From a virus: a stretch of DNA of 43,419 nucleotides. The stretch's first letter is position 1, and the number at the start of each line of letters is the position of its first letter. The stretch lies in IMG/VR virus record IMGVR_UViG_3300035661_000125, positions 1 to 43,419 of that record; one strand, 5' to 3'. The notes beneath the pieces are model-generated. The model saw only the letters and a list, made by a program, of their open reading frames with translations. It did not search any database and was not told where the DNA came from. Positions 29,021 to 36,565 of the stretch are shown here, piece by piece. Both the position numbers and the translations under genes were made by a program.

Positions 29021-30094
29021 ATGAAGCAAATGCTGTCCCTGAGCCAACTCGCCGCCACCCTCCAGGACCAGGCTGCGACCAAGGCCGACTACGTTGCCCC
29101 CGTGGGGACCGTGCAGATGAATGACGACGCCACGATCACCGTGGCCGGCTCGATCACCAGTGCGACCTCCACCAACCTGGGCCACAAGCAACTGGGCGAG
29201 TTCACCGGCATCCCCGCCGCCTACTACGACCGGCTGCGCAGCAACGACCAAGCCCTGCTGGCCAGCAACGTCAACCGCTGGCTGAAGGACAAAGCCAGCG
29301 AGCGGCGCATGGTCCGCACCCTGAATGGCCAGGTCCGTGCCCTGCTGTCCGATCGCTACCAGCGTGTGGACAACCTGGAAGTGGCCGAGGTGGCACTCAA
29401 CGTGCTGTCCGACATCCCCGGCCTGCAGATCGTGTCCTCGGCAGTCACCGAGTCCCGCCTGTACATCAAGGCGGTGTCGTCCAACCTGCAGCTCCCGGTG
29501 CCTGGCAGCCGCCGGGTGGGGGATCTGGTCGAGACGGGTGTGCTGATCCAGAACAGCGAGGTGGGCCTGGGTGCGGTGAGCATCAAGCCGTTCGCTCACT
29601 TCCTGGTCTGCACCAACGGCATGGTGCGTGACAAGGGTGGCCTGCGTGCCGCTCACGTCGGCCGGCGCATCGACATGGACCTGGAGGGCCTGCTGTCCGA
29701 CAAGACCCGCCGCATGGAGGACGAGGTGGTCCTGCGTAAGGTCCGGGACGTGATCTCCCATGCCTTCAACGAGGCGGCTTTCCGCAAGTTCCTGGACGAG
29801 CTGGGCAACACCACCAAGCAGGTGATCGAGGGCGATGTCAACGCCGCCGTCGAGGCGCTGGGGCCGACCCTGGGCCTGCAAGTGGGTGAGCGCCAGTCGG
29901 TGCTGCGCCACCTGATCCAGGGCGGTGACCTGAGCCGCTATGGCCTGGCCAATGCGGTGACCCGCACCGCCGAGGACATTGAATCCTACGACCGGGCCAC
30001 CGAGATCGAGACGCTGGGCTACCGGCTGATCGAGCTGCCCCAGCGTGACTGGAATGCAGTGTCCAACGCCAAGGCTCTGGTGCTCGCCGCCTAA
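29021..30094 (+). CDS. DUF932 family protein
   Basis: 357 residues. LGHKQLGEFTGIPAAYYDRL, ALLASNVNRWLKDKASERRM and MVRTLNGQVRALLSDRYQRV are the signature segments, with NGMVRDKGGLRAAHVGRRID in the middle. DUF932 proteins are common on phages and plasmids, often near recombination or replication genes; their activity is unsettled, with ssDNA binding suggested. It follows the terminator, so it may depend on antitermination or an unseen promoter. Confidence 0.85.
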   Translation: MKQMLSLSQLAATLQDQAATKADYVAPVGTVQMNDDATITVAGSITSATSTNLGHKQLGEFTGIPAAYYDRLRSNDQALLASNVNRWLKDKASERRMVRTLNGQVRALLSDRYQRVDNLEVAEVALNVLSDIPGLQIVSSAVTESRLYIKAVSSNLQLPVPGSRRVGDLVETGVLIQNSEVGLGAVSIKPFAHFLVCTNGMVRDKGGLRAAHVGRRIDMDLEGLLSDKTRRMEDEVVLRKVRDVISHAFNEAAFRKFLDELGNTTKQVIEGDVNAAVEALGPTLGLQVGERQSVLRHLIQGGDLSRYGLANAVTRTAEDIESYDRATEIETLGYRLIELPQRDWNAVSNAKALVLAA

Positions 30095-30153
30095 GCCACG
30101 CTGCCCCTGGCCTTGTGGCCGGGGGCGATCTACCATAGTCAAGGAGGGTTCTC

Positions 30154-31044
30154 ATGATTCCCGTCTTTTTCGACACCCGCATGACGGCACAAGCCAAGAG
30201 CTTTTCGCCCAGTGCAGCCAAGCCGGCGCGTGTGGTCAACCACTGGCTGCGCCACCACCCCGACGCCATCCGCATCGAGCCCGTCACCCCGGCAACCGAG
30301 GACCAACTGCGCTGGGCACATGACATTGACTACATCCGTGGCGTGATGAACTGCACCATCCCCAACGGGTTCCACAACACCTGCCGTTCGGTGGCGGACT
30401 CGCTGCCCTGGACGGTGGGCTCGATGGTGTGCGCCGCCCGCTGGGCCACGGATGCCCCTGGCGTGAAGCGTCGGCGCTCCAGCAACGTGGCCTGCTCGCC
30501 CACCAGCGGCTTCCACCACGCCGGCTGGAACCACGCTGAGGGCTTCTGCACCTTCAACGGGCTCATGGTCGCCGCGCTGCAGATGCTGGCCGAGGGCCGG
30601 GCCATCAAGGTCGGCATCCTGGACTGTGACTTCCACGAGGGCAACGGCACCCAGGACATCCTGGACCGCATGACCGATGCCGGCGCACTGCTGTGCAACG
30701 ACACCATCGTGCACCGCAGCATCGGATCCGAGCACCTGCAAACCGCTCGGGGCTTCCGTGGCTGGCTCAACCGCGCCCTGGATGACATGGCGGGCTGCGA
30801 CCTGGTGCTCTACCAGGCTGGCGCCGACATGCACAAGGACGACCCGCTGGGCGGCTTGCTGGACACCGTTGGCATGGCAGAACGCGATGCCACGGTGTTC
30901 AAGCACCAAGCCCAGTACGGTTATGGCCTGGTCTGGAACCTGGCCGGCGGCTATGCCCGTGACGAGGCCGGCGACATTGGCCCGGTGCTGTACCTGCACC
31001 TGCTGACGCTCGAAGCGTGCCTGCGGGTTGCGGAGGTCGCATGA
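30154..31044 (+). CDS. Histone-deacetylase-fold hydrolase
   Basis: 296 residues; AAGGAGG before ATG 30154. Hallmarks of the HDAC/AcuC/acetylpolyamine amidohydrolase superfamily appear in order: GFHHAG (His121-His122), GFCTFNG (130-136), ILDCDFHEGNGTQDI (zinc ligands Asp159 and His161), YQAGADMHKDDPLGG (Asp225) and NLAGGY (Tyr267). The enzyme would remove acyl groups from lysine or polyamine amines. Such a gene in an early phage operon is unusual. The substrate cannot be predicted. Its stop overlaps the next gene (ATGA). Confidence 0.88.
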   Translation: MIPVFFDTRMTAQAKSFSPSAAKPARVVNHWLRHHPDAIRIEPVTPATEDQLRWAHDIDYIRGVMNCTIPNGFHNTCRSVADSLPWTVGSMVCAARWATDAPGVKRRRSSNVACSPTSGFHHAGWNHAEGFCTFNGLMVAALQMLAEGRAIKVGILDCDFHEGNGTQDILDRMTDAGALLCNDTIVHRSIGSEHLQTARGFRGWLNRALDDMAGCDLVLYQAGADMHKDDPLGGLLDTVGMAERDATVFKHQAQYGYGLVWNLAGGYARDEAGDIGPVLYLHLLTLEACLRVAEVA

Positions 31045-31292
31045 TCGCCGGGCGGGAGTTCGACGCTCGGGCCAAGCGGATCCGGCTCAGTCACCGGATG
31101 CGTGCGGCGTTGCGCCTGGTGCTGGTGGAGGGGCAGCCGTGGCGCACGGCGGCCAAGGCCAATCGGGTCAGTCTGTCGGGGATGTCTCGGGCGCGGCTGA
31201 AGCTGTTGGGTCAGTGCTCGGCGGTGTGCCCTACGTGCGGTCAGATGATCCCGAACGGGATCCAGGAAGCGGGCGCCGAGGTGGACTCCTGA
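31041..31292 (+). CDS. Helix-turn-helix protein, KorA/TrfB-like
   Basis: 83 residues. The segment AALRLVLVEGQPWRTAAKAN, then RVSLSGMSRARLKLL, fits an HTH of the TrfB/KorA type. It is followed by a CPTCG motif that may bind zinc, or is incomplete. It is last in the early plus-strand operon and its end overlaps the convergent minus-strand gene by about 50 bases. A regulator of the next gene phase is inferred. Confidence 0.55.
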   Translation: MIAGREFDARAKRIRLSHRMRAALRLVLVEGQPWRTAAKANRVSLSGMSRARLKLLGQCSAVCPTCGQMIPNGIQEAGAEVDS

Positions 31293-31522
31293 GGCTGGCG
31301 TGTGATGCGGTACTCGTACCGATTGCGCGCATTGCCTTGGGCCTCCACCTCGCGCCTCTCCAGGTGGCCGAAGCGCCCGAGGTTGGCCAGGTTCTGGCTG
31401 ACCCACTTCACTGTCTCGGTGTCTGGCTGCAGCTTCAGGCCGCATGACACCATGAAGGCATCGAACCACTGGTCCCTGTCGACCATGGGTTCGATGGCTG
31501 CCAAGAATGCCGGTTTACTCAT
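31241..31522 (-). CDS. Unknown, possible winged-helix protein
   Basis: 93 residues from ATG 31522, with AGGTGG upstream. QWFDAFMVSCGLKLQPDTET, VKWVSQNLANLGRFGHLERR and EVEAQGNARNRYEYRITRQP suggest a small winged helix. An operator and a -10 (31,545-31,565) precede it, so it has its own regulated promoter. Confidence 0.5.
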   Translation of the reverse strand: MSKPAFLAAIEPMVDRDQWFDAFMVSCGLKLQPDTETVKWVSQNLANLGRFGHLERREVEAQGNARNRYEYRITRQPQESTSAPASWIPFGII

Positions 31523-31544
31523 TGCACCACCTCTTGGGGTGCAA

Positions 31545-31565
31545 AGTATACCTTCTTGGTTTACC
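31545..31565 (-). promoter_or_regulatory. Operator with TATACT -10
   Basis: Minus strand: GGTAAACC-AAGAA-GGTATACT. The second half contains TATACT as a -10 for the gene at 31,522. No good -35 is visible. The pattern matches the sites at 36,515 and 35,000. Confidence 0.55.
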
Positions 31566-31601
31566 AAGCGCAGCCCGTGCAACGCGGGTCACCTGTTCGC
31601 G

Positions 31602-32057
31602 CTACACCAATCCCAGCTCTCTCAGCCGCACCAGCGACCGCAGGTGCCCCATGAACCAGGCGATCTCCACCTGCTCGCGTGACATGCCCATGGGCAGCGG
31701 CGCCTGCCGGTCGATCACTGCATCGCAACGTGTGCAAGCGTAGGCACCACACAGGTCCAGCGCTTTGATGCCCATACCTTTGCCGGCCGCCTTGAACGGG
31801 GCGTGGCTCCAGATCGTGTACGCGCTGTCGTTGGCGCACACCATGGGCAAGCGCACCAGGCAGGCCTCCCCCTTGGCCGAGTCGCGGATGCTCTGCTGCA
31901 TGCGGCGCTCCAGCTTGGGCGGCGCAGCCTTGGCCGGCGGCGTGTCGTCGATCCTGGCCATCACCGCCCGTGTGGGTGATGCCTTGGGTTGCCAGGAGGC
32001 GAACTCCTCGCTGCGATCAGGTCGCGTAGGCCTTGTTGGGGTCTTGCGCTTGAACAT
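31602..32057 (-). CDS. YbcO/DUF1364-like nuclease
   Basis: 151 residues from ATG 32057 (a TTG four codons upstream is open). The C-terminal domain has SIRDSAKGEACLVRLPMVCA, SAYTIWSHAPFKAAGKGMGI and YACTRCDAVIDRQ, matching DUF1364 proteins such as E. coli YbcO, an HNH-like zinc nuclease found in the lambda nin region. It probably processes recombination intermediates. It is grouped with NinB, as in lambdoid phages. Confidence 0.78.
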   Translation of the reverse strand: MFKRKTPTRPTRPDRSEEFASWQPKASPTRAVMARIDDTPPAKAAPPKLERRMQQSIRDSAKGEACLVRLPMVCANDSAYTIWSHAPFKAAGKGMGIKALDLCGAYACTRCDAVIDRQAPLPMGMSREQVEIAWFMGHLRSLVRLRELGLV

Positions 32058-32211
32058 CGGCGTGGTCAAATTTCTGGAGCTGCTGCTCCAGCGCCTTCTT
32101 GTCCCTGGTCAGGATCTGGTTGGCCTGGCTCAGGTTCATCAGCTCATTGCGCATCAGGCGGATCTGGTTGGCTTGGTCGGCCACGGTCATCAGCAAGTCA
32201 TCGCCGGTCAT
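32017..32211 (-). CDS. Small coiled-coil protein
   Basis: 64 residues; GGAG before ATG 32211, overlapping the end of ninB. MTGDDLLMTVADQANQIRLM, NQILTRDKKALEQQLQKFDH: one continuous heptad helix. It overlaps the start of the YbcO-like gene. Unknown. Confidence 0.55.
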   Translation of the reverse strand: MTGDDLLMTVADQANQIRLMRNELMNLSQANQILTRDKKALEQQLQKFDHADVQAQDPNKAYAT

Positions 32212-32707
32212 CTTGACTCCAGTAGGCGGGAGGGGAGGAGAACACCACGCCCAGCTCGTTGGCCGCAAACGCCATGAGCTGGTCCAGGTACTTGTGCCAG
32301 GCGCGGGTCTTCAGGTCGGTGGTCGAGCGCAGCTCGCGCACCACCCTCACCCGCTTGCTGCCGGCCACCTTGAACTTGCGCACCCGGTAGCCCAGGAACT
32401 GGCGCTTGAACAGCTCATGCCAGGCCTCCACCGCCCAGCGCTGCCCCTCAATGGCGCCCTGCTCGCTGATGTCCTTGAGCACGAAGCCCCAGTAGTAGCG
32501 GTTGGCCAGGACGCTGCGGTTGTCCTCGGCCTCGCACGCCGTCACCTGCATCACCTTGCCGCGTGCGGTCATGGGCTTGAGCAAGTTGCGGTACAGCTCG
32601 GTGACGTGCTGGTGCGCTTCCTCAGGGGAAGACATCAGCAGCGTCACCGCTTGGTCACTGTCCTGGTCGACGGTGGGCACGATTGCGTCCTTCAGATGAG
32701 CCCACAT
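32198..32707 (-). CDS. ninB: NinB-like recombination protein
   Basis: 169 residues. LANRYYWGFVLKDISEQ, WAVEAWHELFKRQFLGYRVR and STTDLKTRAWHKYLDQLMAF match NinB (lambda Orf), which helps load recombinases onto SSB-coated ssDNA. Its neighbours (YbcO-like nuclease, DnaB helicase) are those of a lambdoid nin/replication block. Confidence 0.85.
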   Translation of the reverse strand: MWAHLKDAIVPTVDQDSDQAVTLLMSSPEEAHQHVTELYRNLLKPMTARGKVMQVTACEAEDNRSVLANRYYWGFVLKDISEQGAIEGQRWAVEAWHELFKRQFLGYRVRKFKVAGSKRVRVVRELRSTTDLKTRAWHKYLDQLMAFAANELGVVFSSPPAYWSQDDRR

Positions 32708-32843
32708 GCCAGCCGTGGCAGTGGTTGCAGTGGTAGGCCATGTGGGGGTACTCGCGCAGCCGGCGCGTGTACTTGGCAGCCTTGTCGGCCGCCACCTTGG
32801 TCAGGTAGAGCTTCTTGCCATCACAGGGCAAGGGCTCGCTCAC
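32655..32843 (-). CDS. Small zinc-ribbon-like protein
   Basis: 62 residues. KKLYLTKVAADKAAKYTRRL, then MAYHCNHCHGWHVGSSEG with a C-x-x-C-x-G-W-H motif, seen in small phage proteins beside ninB. The start overlaps the dnaB stop (ATGA), and the last residues overlap ninB. Confidence 0.6.
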   Translation of the reverse strand: MSEPLPCDGKKLYLTKVAADKAAKYTRRLREYPHMAYHCNHCHGWHVGSSEGRNRAHRRPGQ

Positions 32844-34171
32844 AACCTGGTCCCCCCGGTGTTGTTCACCTCAACGCTGTGGTCGGTTTCCTGCCAGGTG
32901 TGGGTGGGGCCATGGAAGCCCAGGCAGAAGGCGCCCACAGCACCCTCGCGGTTCTTGGCGATGTCGCAGCCGATGATCCTCAGCCCGTCGATCTCGAACT
33001 CCCTGGCCAGCCACATCAGCAGCACCACGTCGGCGTCCTGCTCGATGGCGCCCGAGTCGCGCAAGTCGGCCAGCATCGGCCGCTTGTCGGCCCGGCCCTC
33101 TACTGCGCGGTTGAGCTGGGACAGCTCGATCACCGCGATGCCCAGCTCCTTGGCCAGCTCCTTCATGCCCCGGCTGATCTCCTCCAGATCGGCGTTGCGG
33201 TTGGACCCACCGTTGCCCTTGCTGAGCTGCAGGTAGTCCAGGATCAACACCTTCAGGCCGGGCACCTGGCGGGCCTTGGCGCGGATGTCAGCCAGGCGCA
33301 GCGCCGGGGTGTCATCGACGTAGAACGGGAGGTCTATGGTGGCATCGCAGGCCTTGGTGATCCTGCCCCACTCATCGTTGGACAGTCGGCCCGTCAGGAC
33401 GGCATCGTTGTGGACCTGGCCCAGCCGCGAGATGCCCCGGTCGGCCACCTGGGTGTCGGGCATCTCCATGCTGAGCATCAGCGTGGGCAGGCCATCCTGG
33501 GCCAGGGCGATGCCTAGATCCTGGGCAAAGCTGGACTTGCCGATGGACGGCCGGGCCGCGACGATGTAGGTCAGGCCAGGCCGCAGGCCACCCGACAGCA
33601 TCCGCGTCAGCCGAGGGATGTGGGTGCGCCAGCCTGGCTGGATCTCGCCATTGGCCAGCGCGGTGATGTGGTCGACGCGCTGCATCACCAGCTCGCTCAG
33701 CAGCACGGGCGCCTTCTTCATGCCCTGGCGCTGCAGCTTCATGAACCAGCCCAGGATGCGGTCGAGCTTGTCCTCCAGCAGCATGGTGCCGCGCGCCAAC
33801 TCCAGCGCCTCGTCGGCCGTCTCGATCAGCGCCCGGTGGGCCGCACGCTCGCGCACCAGCTCGGCGTAGGTGTCCACGCTGCGGGTGCTGCCCACACCCT
33901 GCATCAGCTCGTTGAGGTAACTCAGGCCGCCACACTCGTGAGCCTCATCGCCCAGCTTGTCCAGCACCGTCAGCGGATCCACCGCCTTGCGGGCCAGCGC
34001 CAGCACCGCGATCGCCGCGTAGATCATGCCGTTGCGGCTATCGTAGAAGCTGCGGCGTTGCAGCGGGCCAGCCCGGTCGAAGGCGTCGGGGTCGATCATC
34101 ATGGACCCGAGCACGGCGCGCTCGGCCATCTCGTTCCACGGCAGCGTGGCGGGGTCGAAGTCGGGGGTCAT
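32840..34171 (-). CDS. Replicative DNA helicase, DnaB type
   Basis: 443 residues. The N-terminal DnaB domain (PWNEMAERAVLGSMMIDPDA) is followed by the RecA-like motor: Walker A ARPSIGKSS (206-214), LILDYLQL (Walker B region), LRDSGAIEQDADVVLLM (arginine-finger region). It unwinds the fork for phage replication. It overlaps the initiator gene (ATGA), forming an O/P-like pair. Confidence 0.93.
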   Translation of the reverse strand: MTPDFDPATLPWNEMAERAVLGSMMIDPDAFDRAGPLQRRSFYDSRNGMIYAAIAVLALARKAVDPLTVLDKLGDEAHECGGLSYLNELMQGVGSTRSVDTYAELVRERAAHRALIETADEALELARGTMLLEDKLDRILGWFMKLQRQGMKKAPVLLSELVMQRVDHITALANGEIQPGWRTHIPRLTRMLSGGLRPGLTYIVAARPSIGKSSFAQDLGIALAQDGLPTLMLSMEMPDTQVADRGISRLGQVHNDAVLTGRLSNDEWGRITKACDATIDLPFYVDDTPALRLADIRAKARQVPGLKVLILDYLQLSKGNGGSNRNADLEEISRGMKELAKELGIAVIELSQLNRAVEGRADKRPMLADLRDSGAIEQDADVVLLMWLAREFEIDGLRIIGCDIAKNREGAVGAFCLGFHGPTHTWQETDHSVEVNNTGGTRL

Positions 34172-34932
34172 GCAGCCACCGCCTGGCGCCTGCCGTGGCC
34201 CTCGAATACGCGCAAGAAGCCCTTGGGGCTCAGCAGGTAGTCGATCGTGGCTCGCCAGTTGGCGTGGCCTTGGCCAGGCTTGGTGCGGCCCATCAGGAAG
34301 TCGTCCTCGGTGACGGCTTCAAAGAACAGCTTGAACCACTCCACCCCTTCCTCGGCGCTGGTCCAGCCCTTGCGCTTGGCCACCCACTCCCACCTGGCGT
34401 GAAGCGCTTTGCGCCGAGCGTCATGCCAGGACCGGACCTCTCCCAGAGACTTGCCCAGGATCTGCATGTACAGGTCGACGATCTCCTTGTGGGGGCACGT
34501 CGGCACCGCCCCCTTCTTGCCGCCGCCCTCGGTCAAGATGTCCTCCCCCTCGGCCAGGGCGCGGCTCTCGATCAGCTTGTGCACCTCCTCAAACGCAGGG
34601 GTGCGTGGCGGCAGCGCGAACTTGGGTTTTCGCGCTCGTGGCGGATTGCGAAAGCGCGGGATCCAGCCGTGCCGCGTGTCGCTCTCGCTGGTGTAGCACC
34701 GCAGCAAGTCCTTGTCGGCCAGCGCGCTGACCATGGCGGCCACCGCGCCGTCCCCCTTGCCCAGACACGAAGCCGCCTTGCGCGATAGGAAGATGAAGTT
34801 GGTGGGCACCAGGCCGAAGTCATCGGCCAACAGCAGCAGCTCCAAAAAGAGCAAGCGCTCAGAGTCGTGTGCCAACCCCAGATACCGCTCCGAATCGAGC
34901 ACCCCATCCCTGACTACGCGATTGGCCATCAT
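34168..34932 (-). CDS. Replication initiator / helicase loader-like protein
   Basis: 254 residues from ATG 34932 (GAAGGGCGGG upstream; ATG also at 34929). The N-terminus (MMANRVVRDGVLDSERYLGL) and HDSERLLFLELLLLADDFGL resemble phage O/DnaD-like initiators with a winged helix. The C-terminal part (CPHKEIVDLYMQILGKSLGE; WHDARRKALHARWEW) is typical of phage helicase-loading proteins. It probably binds an origin, perhaps the iterons at 24.2-24.5 kb, and recruits DnaB. Confidence 0.72.
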   Translation of the reverse strand: MMANRVVRDGVLDSERYLGLAHDSERLLFLELLLLADDFGLVPTNFIFLSRKAASCLGKGDGAVAAMVSALADKDLLRCYTSESDTRHGWIPRFRNPPRARKPKFALPPRTPAFEEVHKLIESRALAEGEDILTEGGGKKGAVPTCPHKEIVDLYMQILGKSLGEVRSWHDARRKALHARWEWVAKRKGWTSAEEGVEWFKLFFEAVTEDDFLMGRTKPGQGHANWRATIDYLLSPKGFLRVFEGHGRRQAVAA

Positions 34933-34999
34933 GACCCGCCCTTCCCGTTGAACGCGCACCCAAACGAGCTTGTTGGGTAGCAAATGCGTCAACCGTACA

Positions 35000-35022
35000 G
35001 GTATACAAACTAGGTGTCAACC
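35000..35022 (-). promoter_or_regulatory. Operator-like site upstream of the replication genes
   Basis: Minus strand: GGTTGACACC-TAGTTT-GTATACC, with a TTGACA inside the first half. It is a variant of the GGTNNACC-N5-GGTNNACC pattern. It lies 68 bases before the initiator gene and could control transcription into rep/dnaB. Confidence 0.45.
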
Positions 35023-35098
35023 GTATCCCTAGAAATTCTTTCCCGGTCCAGGTCGATTGGCCCCAATGTGGTGGCGTTTTCCACCTCAGGGGTATATC

Positions 35099-35123
35099 AA
35101 TGCGCCACTCAACCTGGCGCATT
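35099..35123 (-). repeat. 9-bp inverted repeat after the Cro-like gene
   Basis: AATGCGCCA-CTCAACC-TGGCGCATT, a perfect 9-bp stem just downstream of the Cro-like gene stop. There is no T-run, so it is a weak or factor-dependent terminator, or another regulator site. Confidence 0.5.
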
Positions 35124-35129
35124 CCAGGG

Positions 35130-35378
35130 TCACACAGTCTCCGGTTTGCGCTTCTTCTCTCGCTCCCGGTCGGCCGCAAGGCGGCGGCGCCGGGAAACCA
35201 AGAACCCCTCATAGGTCAAGCGCCGGTCGGCCGCTATCAGCTTCGCAGCCATCTCCAGGCTGGGACAGCAGTAGCCACCGTTGAGCTTTTCCACGTAGCC
35301 CTCGGTCGTCCCGGCCTTGCGCAGGAAGCGCTGACGCGCCGGCTCATCGAAGGTTTTCCAGACATCGCGTATTTCCAT
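35130..35378 (-). CDS. Cro-like repressor
   Basis: 82 residues from ATG 35378. IRDVWKTFDEPARQRFLRKA, GTTEGYVEKLNGGYCCPSLE and MAAKLIAADRRLTYEGF have the layout of a small HTH of the Cro/YdaS type, with a basic C-terminus. It lies opposite the CI-like gene. A TAGACT -10 (35,391-35,386) is 7 bases from the ATG, so its mRNA is probably leaderless. Confidence 0.72.
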   Translation of the reverse strand: MEIRDVWKTFDEPARQRFLRKAGTTEGYVEKLNGGYCCPSLEMAAKLIAADRRLTYEGFLVSRRRRLAADREREKKRKPETV

Positions 35379-35398
35379 GGCCACCAGTCTACCCATCT

Positions 35399-35460
35399 GG
35401 TGTCCAGGTTGGAGGGCAAATGACAACCCATTTGGACACCCGTCAACCACCACGGATACC
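35399..35460 (+). promoter_or_regulatory. cI/cro control region
   Basis: Plus strand: TTGGAC (35,432-35,437), a 17-base spacer and GATACC (35,455-35,460) form the repressor promoter, 13 bases before ATG 35474. GGTGTCCA (35,399-35,406) and TGGACACC (35,433-35,440) are an 8-bp perfect inverted pair, the second covering this -35. The minus-strand cro promoter (TAGACT at 35,391-35,386) overlaps the same interval, which is the usual bistable-switch layout. Confidence 0.65.
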
Positions 35461-35473
35461 GCAAGATCGTGGC

Positions 35474-36145
35474 ATGAAAACGATCCATGAGATCCGCCTG
35501 GCCAACGCACGCGAATTGTGCGGATCAGAGCAGGGCGATCAGACTCGCCTGGCCATGCGCCTGGGCATGAAAAAGCAGCTCCTGAACCACTACATCGGCA
35601 AGAGCCCGATCAAGGGGATCGGCAATGCCGTGGCTAGGCGTTTCGAGCAGGCCTTCGATAAACCCACGGGCTGGCTGGACCGTGAGCACAACGAACTGGA
35701 GGCGGGCCGCGAGGATGAGGTCAGCATCGACCTGGTGGCCCTGGATAAATCCGGGTCCACAACCCTGGTGGAACTCAAGCTGCCACCGCCCGGGATGTTG
35801 ATGGCCAGGGCCTCGAAGGACTGGCTCAAGTCGCTGTGCAACACGCCCAACCTGGAAAAGCTCGCGCTGATGACCTACGCCGGGGATGGGATGTCTCCAA
35901 CCTTGAGCGATGGTGCGATCCTGCTGGTCGACCGGGGTGTGCGGCACACCAGTGCTGACGCGGTGTATGCCTTCCACAGTGGTGAGGAGGTGTTTGTCAA
36001 GCGCATCTCCCGGCGCCTGGACGGATCCCTCCTGCTCATCAGTGACAACAGCGCCTACCCCCAGCAGATCGTCGACAACCCCGCCGAATCCGGCATGGCG
36101 ATCATCGGGCGCGTCGTGGCAGCCTTCAATGCGGTGCGCCTATAG
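35474..36145 (+). CDS. CI/LexA-type phage repressor
   Basis: 223 residues from ATG 35474. The N-terminal HTH (QTRLAMRLGMKKQLLNHYIG; ...GIGNAVARRFEQAFDKPTGW) is followed by an S24 peptidase domain: GDGMSPTLSDG with nucleophile Ser141, and VFVKRI with general base Lys176. It would keep lysogeny and self-cleave after RecA activation. Its likely targets are the cI/cro inverted pair and perhaps the GGTNNACC sites. The next gene overlaps its end. Confidence 0.88.
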   Translation: MKTIHEIRLANARELCGSEQGDQTRLAMRLGMKKQLLNHYIGKSPIKGIGNAVARRFEQAFDKPTGWLDREHNELEAGREDEVSIDLVALDKSGSTTLVELKLPPPGMLMARASKDWLKSLCNTPNLEKLALMTYAGDGMSPTLSDGAILLVDRGVRHTSADAVYAFHSGEEVFVKRISRRLDGSLLLISDNSAYPQQIVDNPAESGMAIIGRVVAAFNAVRL

Positions 36146-36476
36146 CCTGGCAGCCTGGGCAGCCTTTGCCGTCCTGGTGGGCTGGGCCGACCGGAGCCGG
36201 CACCAGGAGGATCCCTGCGCCCACAGCACCCCAGAGCAACTGCTCAGCCACCCTGCCCTGGCTGAGCTGGCCTACCGGCAAGACCAGGAGCGCAGCGCCC
36301 TGGTCCTGCTCTACCAGGCCCAACAGGCGGCCCTGCAAGCCGACAGTCCCATGGACCAGCAGGTGCCCGTGATCCACGACACCTCGCTGGCCATGGCAGA
36401 CGCCCTGACCAAGCTGGCTGTGCAGCAGCGCACAACGCTGTTGCAAACCTGTCGGCGGCTGGCCTCCAATCCCTAA
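36129..36476 (+). CDS. Membrane-anchored unknown protein
   Basis: 115 residues from ATG 36129, overlapping the repressor gene by 17 bases. The hydrophobic start (YSLAAWAAFAVLVGWA) is a signal anchor. The rest is helical and Gln/Ala-rich (LALAD- and LLYQAQQAALQAD-like segments). Lysogeny-linked expression with the repressor suggests superinfection exclusion or a lysogenic-conversion role (inference). Confidence 0.55.
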   Translation: MRCAYSLAAWAAFAVLVGWADRSRHQEDPCAHSTPEQLLSHPALAELAYRQDQERSALVLLYQAQQAALQADSPMDQQVPVIHDTSLAMADALTKLAVQQRTTLLQTCRRLASNP

Positions 36477-36495
36477 AACCTTTAATCCAAAATGG

Positions 36496-36535
36496 TTGAC
36501 CTCTGTCGGCATTTGGTATACCTTCTAGGTACACC
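36496..36535 (+). promoter_or_regulatory. Promoter and operator of the recombination genes
   Basis: TTGACC (36,496-36,501) with TATACC 15 bases later, overlapped by GGTATACC-TTCTA-GGTACACC (36,515-36,535). The second half of the operator lies downstream of the -10. It drives the gene at 36,566 and possibly the whole plus-strand block, including the cassette array. Confidence 0.6.
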
Positions 36536-36565
36536 GTCAACCCAGACGAGTTACTAGGAGAACCC

